Shown: piece by piece, positions 19,956 through 27,840 of the stretch | Position numbering within the stretch: position 1 is the stretch's first letter | Layout of the letters: each line of letters starts with the position of its first letter | Origin: Ectopseudomonas oleovorans | GTDB lineage: Bacteria; Pseudomonadota; Gammaproteobacteria; Pseudomonadales; Pseudomonadaceae | Reading direction: 5' to 3' | DNA length: 42,942 nt | Assembly (NCBI RefSeq): GCF_003052605.1 | Contig: NZ_QASO01000100.1 | Coordinates: 1 to 42,942, forward strand | Translations under genes and position numbers: made by a program | The notes under the pieces: model-generated | What the model was told of the DNA's origin: nothing | What the model saw: only the letters and a program-made list of their open reading frames with translations | Database searches by the model: none

Positions 19956-21091
19956 CCTCCTATCAGCACGCGTGCACTGACACCCTCGGCTTCACGGCTG
20001 GCCGAGCCCATCTGCACCGACAGGCCGGATTCCTCCAGACGCTCACGCAAACGCTCCAGCTCGGCAAAACCCGGCGCCTGCAATTGCAACGACAGATCGC
20101 CACGAGTCGCGCTGTAATCGAGCTGATTGACCTGCACCAGCGCTGCGCCATCGGCCTGCAGCGCCGCCGCTACTTCGGCCAGCAGGCCCAGCACCGGACT
20201 ATCGCCGCCCGTGGACTGCGCCAGATGTTGATCGAACTGCGCACGCAGGTTGATCAGCTTGCTGTCCTGAGGAAACAACTCGCGGTACAGCGCCTCGCTG
20301 GACGCGGCATAAGCATCGGCTTCGCGCTGCAGGTACCAGCCCTGCGCGAAATTGAAGCCCCACTGCAGCACGAGGCACAGTGCCAACACCCCCGCCAGCG
20401 GGCGCCAACGCCGCCAACTGTCACCACTCTGGCGCAGGGCGAACTCCCCCTGAGCCAGATCGACGCCGTTGCCCTGATGCACCAGCCATTGATGCGCGTC
20501 CTCCAGCAGATGCACCTCATCCACCGGCTCGGGCAGCACCTGCCCAGCTGGCGCACTGGCGATGCATGGCGATGGGCAACGGCCTGCCAGCGCTGGCCAG
20601 TCCTCAGTCTGCAAAGCCAGGCGCCAGGGCGCCTCGCCACCGAGCAACCAGCGCGACTGCAACCAGAGCAGCTGACTGCCCTGGCGTGGCAGCAGATCGG
20701 CATCGACGCGAATCGCCTGCGGCGGTTGCGCCGCGCACAGGGCCAGGCACTCGCGCAGCCAGCTGGCGCGCAGCGCATAGACGCGGTGACGGCCATCGGC
20801 CAGTTGCTCACCCAGCGCCAGGTGCATCAACTCGACATCTTCGGCCAGCAGTTCCTCCACCGCGAACGGCAGCGCCTGGCGCATCCAGCGCGCCTTCTGC
20901 GTCGGCAGTTGCACGGCGCAGGCGGTGACCGCCTCAACCGGCAGCACCAGTTCCCAGTGTGCCGGCAAATCGGCCAGGGCCTCGGCCAGACCGAGCGTGC
21001 GACTGCCGTCTGCCGTGACGCGCTGCACGGATAGATCCGCTGAGAGCGCGTGGCACGCCTCAGGCGGCAGAAAAATCCATGTCGGGTTCAT
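19952..21091 (-). CDS. gspL: Type II secretion protein GspL (XcpY-like)
   Basis: 379 residues: an actin-like cytoplasmic domain (about 1-225) that binds the GspE ATPase, one membrane segment near residues 231-250 (PLAGVLALCLVLQWGFNFAQ), and a periplasmic domain that meets GspM. The start MNPTWIFLPPEA and the 4-bp overlaps with gspK and gspM support the call. The frame is uninterrupted, in contrast to gspE, F, I, J and K. Confidence 0.85.
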   Translation of the reverse strand: MNPTWIFLPPEACHALSADLSVQRVTADGSRTLGLAEALADLPAHWELVLPVEAVTACAVQLPTQKARWMRQALPFAVEELLAEDVELMHLALGEQLADGRHRVYALRASWLRECLALCAAQPPQAIRVDADLLPRQGSQLLWLQSRWLLGGEAPWRLALQTEDWPALAGRCPSPCIASAPAGQVLPEPVDEVHLLEDAHQWLVHQGNGVDLAQGEFALRQSGDSWRRWRPLAGVLALCLVLQWGFNFAQGWYLQREADAYAASSEALYRELFPQDSKLINLRAQFDQHLAQSTGGDSPVLGLLAEVAAALQADGAALVQVNQLDYSATRGDLSLQLQAPGFAELERLRERLEESGLSVQMGSASREAEGVSARVLIGG

Positions 21092-22058
21092 TCTTGTTCT
21101 TCCTCGATGGGCCGTGGCGGCATACCGCCCTGCCCCAGTTCACGCGCCAGGACACTGACCTGGCCATCATTGCTGCGCTGCAGCAGGCTACGCAATACCA
21201 CCCGGCGTTCACCCAGGTTCACCTCGCTGAACACCTCGAAATACCGGCTGCCGACCGCCAGCCCCTGCACCACCTGCTCGCCCAGGCCGGCAAGCGCAGG
21301 CTGGGCAGCGAAGGCCGCAGCGCTGGGATAGCCTTCGGCGCCGCGCCCGGCAATCAGCGACATGGCCGCATCCGGGCTCAAGCCGTCGGACAGACTGGAG
21401 AGCACCATCGCGCTGGCCGTGTTGACGTTGAGCAGCGCCTCGCTCGGCAGCGCACTGACGAAGGGCAGTAAGCGCCGGTAGTCGGCCTCCTCCATCTCCA
21501 GCAGCAGGCGCAGTTCGGACACATCAGTGATCTCGCGATTGGCCGTCCGGTAAGGCGGTGTCGCCAGCAGGTACTGGCCGTCCTCGGCGCCATTGCTGCC
21601 CTGCAACTCACTGTCGCTATCGAGCCAGTCCAGCAGGCGCTCGGCATAGGGTTTATCGATGCCCAGACGCGACAGCAGGTGGCGCAGGCGCAGCACCGCC
21701 AGCTCGTTGGGCCGCCCCTGGCGCACCAGGCTGTTGAGGTTGAAGCGGCCGTTGGGGTCGACGATGCGTACCCGTAGCTCGCCGCCTTCATCCAGCGGGA
21801 ACGTCAACGGCCTGGCCCAAGGTTCCAGCAGGTGATCAACCGGCTGACGTGGATCGCCATGGCGCAAGTCGCGCTCGAGCATCGCCTTGGCCAGCGTCTC
21901 GCCCCCCAGGGCGTAGTGCCAGGCCTGGGTCACGTGCAACTGGTTGGCGCTGCTGCGGATCGACAGCTGCTGACGGGCGATCAGCCCGGCACACACCACC
22001 GTGACCACGGCGACCACCAGCAGCACGGTGATCAACGCCACCCCTTCTGCCGCTTCAT
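21088..22058 (-). pseudogene. gspK: gspK (XcpX-like), frameshift in the leader
   Basis: The minor pseudopilin GspK caps the pseudopilus. From the natural ATG (22058, overlapping the gspJ end as TCATGA) the frame reads MKRQKGW-R then stops at codon 9. One extra base in the G run at 22041-22044 would restore MKRQKG/VALITVLLVVAVV, a standard prepilin-peptidase site. The remaining frame (to 21088, about 316 codons) is open and has the long GspK alpha domain. A GTG at 22041 could start translation, but that protein would lack the charged leader and the cleavage Gly. Confidence 0.8.
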
Positions 22059-22729
22059 GATTGCGGCACCTCGTTCAAATCCTCTGGCGGCGCGCCGGCA
22101 GCGTTCTGCGCCGGCAGATCGGGCAGGCGCAGCAGACGGCGCAATTCGCCATAGTGGCGATGCTACAGGCGCAGTTCCACAGCGCGCGGCAGCTCGGTGA
22201 GCAAACCGTCGCCAGAGGCATTGGCTGGCGGCCAGTCAGGCTGCCACTGGCCATCCTTGTCCAGATAACGCAGGCTCAATGACTCGACGCCATCGAGCGC
22301 CTGCTGGATCTGCGGCGTGCTGTCCTGCGCGCGATCCAGCACGCGCCAGTAACGCCGCTGCCACTGTTCACCACTGAGCTGCCAACGCACCCGCTGCACC
22401 TCGGCACACGGTTGGCCGAGCGGGTTGCGCCAGCCGACGCGACTCAGCTCCAGCGCCGTGGCATCAGCCAGATCGCCGTGCAGCGCCGGCTGGGCATCAC
22501 CGAAAGCATCGCGAATCGGCCGTACCGTCACCTGGCGCAGATCGCGCTCGAAGGCTGACAGGGCGCGGGTCAACTCGCGCAACTGGCGTTCGTGCTCGCG
22601 GGTGACGGCATCGGCGCTGAGCACGCTGTCGAGCATGCGGTAGGTGGCCAGGCCCAGCAGGGCGAAGATGGCAATGGCAATCAGCAGCTCGAGCAGGGTA
22701 AAGCCGCGCTGAGCGCTCCAACACATCAT
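22055..22729 (-). pseudogene. gspJ: gspJ (XcpW-like), amber stop near the 3' end
   Basis: The minor pseudopilin starts MMCWSAQRG/FTLLELLIAIAIFALLGL, a perfect prepilin signature with Glu5. It runs to RAVELRL, then TAG (22163-22165). The same frame continues for 35 codons as HRHYGELRRLLRLPDLPAQN... to a TGA that overlaps the gspK start. An HRHYG segment in this position is typical of GspJ, so the TAG is probably a GAG-to-TAG change. The loss removes about 35 C-terminal residues. Confidence 0.82.
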
Positions 22730-22732
22730 GGA

Positions 22733-22947
22733 GCCCCCAGAAAACCGCTGAGGGTCACCAGTTGGTAGGGTGGGCTTTAGCCCACCAAGGCTGGCCGCTG
22801 TTGGTAGGCTGAAGCGGAGCGCCGCCCGGCCCATCCTACGGGCTGGAGCGAGCGAAATGGCGTCGCCACGGATTCGCGAGCAGAGCTCGCTCCTACGAAG
22901 GAGGCAGATCACTGCGGCGCCCCCAGGAAACCGCTGAGGGTCACCAG
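22733..22947. repeat. REP insertion flanked by 29-bp direct repeats
   Basis: Positions 22733-22761 and 22919-22947 are 29-bp direct repeats with one mismatch. They are copies of the gspI 3' end. Between them lie 157 bp of palindromic repeat DNA: a TAGGGTGGGCTTTAGCCCACC palindrome broken into parts, then a family B half element (22871-22896). The natural gspI/gspJ border appears to have been an ATGA overlap, now split by the insertion. Confidence 0.75.
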
Positions 22948-23295
22948 CGCCCGCTCACGCAGATCACCGCTGGCACCGCGTTCTTCAGCGGCAACCCACA
23001 GCGTCACGCGACGCATGGCCGGCTCGCTGGTGGCCTGGATTTCGCTCTGCCACGACCAGCGACGACCGGCGAACTCCACCTGGCCCTGGTCGCGGCCATC
23101 AGCCGGTGGCGTGTCGGCCAGTTACAGCTCGGTCAGTCGGTTGTCCGCCACCCACATGGCCAGGGTCTTGTTCTCAAGCTGGCTGGCCGTACGCACGCTG
23201 CGTGCGCTGGCAGTCAGCACGCTGGCGGCAATCAGGGCGAAGATGGCCAGGGCCACCAGCAGCTCGATCAGGGTGAAGCCACGCTGCGCCTTTAC
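22909..23295 (-). pseudogene. gspI: gspI (XcpV-like), ochre stop and lost start
   Basis: The minor pseudopilin signature KAQRG/FTLIELLVALAIFALIAAS is clear, and the frame proceeds to ADNRLTEL, then TAA (23122-23124). It continues in frame for 70 codons (LADTPPADGRDQGQ... to FLGAPQ) to a TGA at 22909. A CAA-to-TAA change fits, giving TELQLADT. The usual ATG is also missing: a REP palindrome abuts the second codon and GTA stands where ATG is expected. Any translation would have to begin inside the REP. Confidence 0.82.
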
Positions 23296-23296
23296 C

Positions 23297-23363
23297 GTAG
23301 GAGCGAGCTCTGCTCGCGAACATGAGCGATGTCGAACGCTTCGCTCGCGACGCTCGCTCCCAC
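23297..23363. repeat. REP palindrome (family B) in place of gspH
   Basis: GTAGGAGCGAGCTCTGCTCGCGAA and TTCGCTCGCGACGCTCGCTCCCAC form the palindrome. It fills nearly the whole gap between gspG and gspI, where gspH (xcpU) would be expected in the usual G-H-I-J-K order. No gspH fragment is visible. Confidence 0.8.
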
Positions 23364-23386
23364 AGGCGAACGACGGCATGGTCGGG

Positions 23387-23809
23387 TCAGAGATCCCAGT
23401 TGCCGATATCGGCGTTCAGGTCACTGCCACCCTGCTTGCCGTCGGAGCCAAGCGAATACAGATCGAAGGCGCCCTTGGTTCCAGGTGCCAGGTACTGATA
23501 CGGGTTGCCCCACGGATCGATGGGCAGGCGCTTGAGGTAGCCGTCCTTGTTCCAGTTCTTCGCTTGTGGGTTACCACTCGGCTTGCTCACCAGCGCCTCC
23601 AGGCCCTGCTGGGTACTGGGGTAGTTGTGGTTGTCGAGCTTGTACATGTCGAGCGCGGCGCCGATGGCGCGGATGTCGTTCTGCGCGGCGGTGACCTTGG
23701 CCTGGTCCGGCCGGCTCATCACCAGCGGCACCACCAGCGCCGCCAGAATGCCCAGAATCACCACCACCATGATTTCGATGAGCGTGAAGCCCGCCTGAGA
23801 TTTTCTCAC
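23387..23809 (-). CDS. gspG: Type II secretion major pseudopilin GspG (XcpT-like)
   Basis: A 140-residue pseudopilin that polymerises into the T2SS piston. Leader MRKSQAG, cleavage before FTLIEIMVVVILGILAALVV with Glu5 of the mature protein. The family body LVMSRPDQAKVTAAQNDIRAI and the C-terminal DPWGNPYQYLAPGTKGAFDLY are intact, including Ca-site-type Asp residues near GSDGKQGGSDLNADIGNW. The frame is complete and the length normal. It sits 3 bp after gspF. Its partners are broken, so its use for secretion is doubtful. Confidence 0.92.
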   Translation of the reverse strand: MRKSQAGFTLIEIMVVVILGILAALVVPLVMSRPDQAKVTAAQNDIRAIGAALDMYKLDNHNYPSTQQGLEALVSKPSGNPQAKNWNKDGYLKRLPIDPWGNPYQYLAPGTKGAFDLYSLGSDGKQGGSDLNADIGNWDL

Positions 23810-23812
23810 CTG

Positions 23813-25030
23813 CTATCCCACCATTTGGTTCAAAGAAAGAATAGGCAGCAGGATGGCCAATACGATCACCAGCACCACTGCCCCCATGAATACCAGCATG
23901 AACGGCTCGAACAAGCCGACCAGCAGAGCGATCTGTGCACTGAGGTCGTTCTCCTGATTCTTCGCCGTGCGCGCCAACATCTGATCCAGCTCACCGGAGC
24001 GTTCGCCGCTGGCGATCATATGCAACATCATCGGCGGGAACTGGCCGGTGGCCTCCAGCGAGCGGGTCAGGCTGCCACCTTCGCGCACCTTCTGCGCCGC
24101 CACCAGCACCTCGCCACGGATCACCCGGTTGCCGATCACCTCGCCGGCAATCGCCAGCGCCTCCACCAGCGGCACACCACTGCGGGTGAGGATCGCCAGG
24201 GTCGAGGCAAAACGCGTGCAATCGGTGGCACGCCCGAGCCGTCCGACCAGCGGTATGCGCAGCAGAAATCGATGCCAGCGCAGCCTGAACGTCTCGTCAC
24301 GCAGGGCTGCACGCAAGGCGACGACCGTCAGTATCAGCGCCACCAGGGCAACCAGCCCTCAGGCCTTGACCCAGTCGCTCAGGGCGATCAGCCCGCGTGT
24401 CAGCGCCGGCAGGGTCTGCCCCGAGTCGACGAATACCTTGACCACGTCCGGCACCACGTAGCCGAGCAGAAAGCCGACGATCAGCAAGGAGGCGCACATC
24501 AGGATCACCGGATAGAGCAACGCCAGCTGCACCTTCTGCCGCGACTGCTGGCGCTGTTCGGTGTAGTCGGCCAATTGCTCCAGCACCGGACCGAGGTGCC
24601 CGGCATGCTCACCCGCTGCCACCGTGGCGCGGTACAGCTCGGGAAAAGCGGCCGGAAATTCCTTCAGACTGCCGGCCAGGCTGTGGCCTTCCAGCACGCG
24701 GGCACGTACCGCCAACAGCATGCCCTGAATACGCGAATTGGTGGATTGCGCGGCAGCCGCGCGCAGCGCCTCTTCGATGGGCAGCGCCGCCTGGATCAGC
24801 GTCGCCAACTGGCGAGTGACCAGCGCCAGATCGCGCGCCGACAGACCACGTACAAAACCCAGGCGCGCCTGGCCACTGTCCTGCTCGCGGCTGCGCGTGG
24901 CCTTGACCTCCAGCGGCGCCAACTGGCGCTCGCGCAACAACTGGCGCACCTGGCGCGCACTGTCGGCTTCCAGCACGCCTTTCTGCTGGCGGCCGCGCCC
25001 GTCCAGGGCGATATATTCAAAGGCAGCCAT
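23813..25030 (-). pseudogene. gspF: gspF (XcpS-like), in-frame opal stop
   Basis: The inner-membrane platform protein GspF. From the ATG at 25030 (MAAFEYIALDGRGRQQKG) the frame runs to DWVKA, then TGA (24359-24361). It then continues in the same frame as GLVALVALILTVVALRAAL to the normal end FLSLNQMVG-type tail at 23813. Without the stop it would be 405 residues, the family length. A Trp TGG-to-TGA change is the simplest cause. The break falls just before the second membrane segment, so neither part should work alone. Confidence 0.9.
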
Positions 25031-25057
25031 TGGCAAATCGCTCCGACTGTAAATAAT

Positions 25058-25127
25058 GTAGGAGCGGCTTCAGCCGCGATTCACAATCACGCGCGGCCGA
25101 AGCGGAATGCCGCCCAGCCGCTCCCAC
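25058..25127. repeat. REP-type palindrome between gspF and gspE
   Basis: GTAGGAGCGGCTTCAGCCGCGA opens it and CCGCCCAGCCGCTCCCAC closes it, with CGCGCGGCCGAAGCGG between. It is a further repeat type, lying in a gap where xcpR and xcpS are usually close together. Confidence 0.75.
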
Positions 25128-25156
25128 AAGAGCCAATGCCAACATCCCACTCGCCA

Positions 25157-26490
25157 TCATTCCTCTCGCGTCACGCGCAGCACTTCCTCGACCGTGGTCA
25201 CCCCTTCCAGCACCTTGCGCCGGCCATCGTCACGGATGCTCGGGCCCAGCGTGCGGGCATGACGGGTCATGTCCTGCTCGGAAGCACGGCTGTGCACCAG
25301 AGTGCGCATGGTTTCATCGAAGACCACCAGTTCGTAGATGCCGGTACGCCCACGATAGCCCTGTTGATGGCAATGGGCGCAACCACGGGCGTGGTAAAGC
25401 GTCGGCGGCGAACTGGCCGGCACACCGAGCAGCGCGCATTCGGCCTCATCGGCCGCATAGGGTTCCTTGCACGACGGACACAGCACCCGCACCAGGCGCT
25501 GGGCCAGCACGCAGAGCAGCGATGACGACAGCAAAAAGGGCTCCACGCCCATGTCCACCAGACGGGTGATGGCGCCAATGGCGCTGTTGGTGTGCAGCGT
25601 CGACAGCACCAGGTGGCCGGTCAGCGAAGCCTGCACGGCGATCTCGGCGGTTTCCTTGTCGCGGATCTCGCCGACCATCACCACGTCCGGGTCCTGGCGC
25701 AGGATGGCGCGCAGGCCGCGGGCGAAGGTCATGTCCACCTTGGTGTTGACCTGGGTCTGGCCGATGCCTTCGAGGTGATACTCGATGGGGTCTTCGACAG
25801 TGAGGATGTTGCGCGTGTGGTCGTTGAGGCTGAGCAGGCTGGCGAACAGCGTGGTGGTCTTGCCCGAGCCGGTGGGGCCGGTGACCAGCAGGATGCCGTG
25901 CGGCTTGCGCACCGTCTCTTCCATGAGCTTGCGGTCCTCGGCGCGCATGCCCAGGTGCTGCAGAGACAGGCGCCCGACCTGCTTGTCGAGCAGACGCAGC
26001 ACCACCCGCTCGCCGTTGGCCGAAGGCAATGTGGACACACGAATGTCCACCTCGCGCCCGCCGACCTTGAGCGAGATGCGTCCGTCTGCGGCACGCGCTT
26101 CTCGGCGATGTCCAGCCGCGCCATGACCTTCACCCGCGAGACCAGCAGCGCCGCCAACTCGCGCTTGGGCTCGAGCACCTCACGGAGGATACCGTCGACG
26201 CGAAAGCGCACCACCAGGCGCTTCTCGAAGGTTTCCAGGTGAATGTCGGAGGCGTTTTCCTTGATCGCTTCACCCAGGATGGCGTTGATCAGGCGGATGA
26301 TCGGCGCATCGTCCTCCTGCTCCAGCAGGTCTTCGGTTTCCGGCACCTGATCGGCCAGCGAGGCCAGATCGAAACTGCCGCCGATGTCCTCGGCCAATTG
26401 CATGGAAGCGGAATCGTGTTGATAGGCCGCACCCAGCACCTGGGCGAACTCCGGCGCACTCAACACCTGCAGCGGCAGCGGCGGCAGCGG
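25157..26490 (-). pseudogene. gspE: gspE (XcpR-like ATPase), 5' truncated and frameshifted
   Basis: The T2SS motor ATPase. The 3' part (25157-26090) keeps Walker [13 protein letters not shown], the Asp box [18 protein letters not shown], Walker [15 protein letters not shown], and the CPSC...CAHC zinc motif. The upstream part carries DDAPIIRLINAILGEAI and NASDIHLETFEKRLVVRFRVDG, in another frame. The frames part near 26093 at CCGCAG-ACGGACGC; one added G gives VPQDGRIS as in the family. The 5' end is lost: homology begins near LQVLSAPEFAQVLGAAYQ, about 60-80 codons into a normal protein, at the junction with gspD. Confidence 0.88.
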
Positions 26491-27306
26491 CGGCCTGGGC
26501 GGGTCAACTTCGCCGGCACCGGTCTGTCGGTGGGCAGCGTGCTGCAGATCCTGCAAAGTGACGAAATACCGGAAGACCTCACCCTGCCCGACGGCGCTAT
26601 CATCGGCATCGGCAGCGACCGCTTCGGCGCACTGATCACCGCACTCTCGGCCAACAGCAAGAGCAACCTGCTGTCCACGCCGAGCCTGCTGACACTGGAC
26701 AACCAGAAAGCGGAAATCCTCGTCGGGCAGAACGTGCCCTTCCAGACCGGCTCCTACACCACCGACGCCTCGGGTGCCGGCAACCCCTTCACCACCATCG
26801 AACGCCAGGACATCGGCGTGACCCTCAAGGTCACGCCAAGCATCAACGAAGGTGCCACCCTGCGCCTGGAGATCGAGCAGGAAATCTCCTCCATCGCCCC
26901 CAGCACCGGGCGCAACGCCCAGGCGGTCGATCTGGTGACCAACAAGCTCTCGATCAAGAGCATCATCCTCGCCGACGACGGTCAGGTGATCGTGCTTGGC
27001 GGGCTGATTCAGGACGACGTCACCCAGGCCATCTCCAAGGTGCCACTGCTGGGCGACATTCCTTTGCTCGGTGGGCTGTTCCGCTCCACCCGCGAATCTC
27101 ATATCAAACGCAACCTGATGGTCTTCCTGCGGCCGACCATCGTCCGCGATGGCGCCGGCCTGGCTGCACTGTCAGGCAAGAAGTACAGCGACATTCGCAT
27201 CATCGGCAACGGCGGCCCGGACAACGGCCGCCCCAGCATCCTGCCCAGCACCCCAAGCCAGCTGTTCGACGGCCAAGGCGCACCGGCGGTGGATTTGCGG
27301 CAGTAA
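26470..27306 (+). pseudogene. gspD: gspD (XcpQ-like secretin), 3' end only
   Basis: The outer-membrane secretin. About 265 C-terminal codons remain: VNFAGTGLSVGSVLQILQ, SKSNLLSTPSLLTLDNQKAE, QNVPFQTGSYTTD, the secretin signature VPLLGDIPLLGGLFRSTRE, and the S-domain tail to DLRQ. The N0-N3 domains, signal peptide and start are gone. Upstream bases 26470-26503 read as a Ser/Gly-rich stretch with a likely one-base slip before VNFAGTG. The orientation opposite to gspE matches the divergent xcpPQ / xcpR-Z layout. Confidence 0.88.
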
Positions 27307-27830
27307 CGATAGGGCGTCATCTCGTGGGCGGGTGTAATCCGCCGCAATGGCAATCGCGGGTTGCACCCGCCCTACGCGCTGAATTGTGGAGCACCACAAA
27401 CCGTGGGAGGCGCTTTAGCGGCGACAGGCTCTACAGCTGTCGCGGCTGAAGCCCCTCCCACTGAGCCAGCACGGCTTGCCTCCCCTCTTCAATTCACAGG
27501 TGACCGATACATCGTAGGGCGGGTGAAACCCGCCAGAATGGAGATGGCGGGTTGCACCCGCCCTACGCGCTAAATTGTGGAGCGCCACAAGCCGTGGGAG
27601 GCGCTTTAGCGGCGACAGGCTCTACAGCAGTCGCGGCTGAAGCCCCTCCCACTGAGCCAGCGCGGCTTTCCCCCTCTCCCGTTTACGGGAGAGGGGCCGG
27701 GGGAGAGGGCTGGATCGATGTGCCTCTGTAGAGCGAGCTCTGCTCGCGAAAAGCGGTTCGCTAGCGACGCTCGCTCCTACACAACTGTCGGCCAAGCCTT
27801 TTCGCGGCGAGGGCGCCGCTCCTACAGCCC
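27307..27830. repeat. Repeat cluster: REP families A, B, C and D
   Basis: This 524-bp gap holds no gene but at least seven palindromes. A composite unit is present twice: family D (GGGCGGGT...ACCCGCCCTAC), CGCTGAATTGTGGAGC, then family A, at about 27325-27461 and 27512-27652. Then come family C (27668-27710), family B (27727-27780) and another AGCGCCGCTCCTACAG-ended element up to 27830. The two composite units are nearly identical, so one arose by duplication of the other. Confidence 0.85.
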
Positions 27831-27840
27831 TTGCGGGCAC

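Noticed and set aside
23015..25525. An 836-codon plus-strand frame across gspI-gspG-gspF-gspE
   Set aside because: It crosses REP elements and is His/Gln-rich antisense translation of the secretion genes. The minus strand carries clear pseudopilin and ATPase motifs.
26500..27102. Upstream extension of the gspE frame antisense to gspD
   Set aside because: The open frame continues by chance over the deletion junction. On plus the same DNA encodes the secretin signature, so the minus reading there is not GspE.
27307..27830. CRISPR array
   Set aside because: The repeats are palindromic REP families of different types with irregular spacing and conserved spacers, and no cas genes are near.
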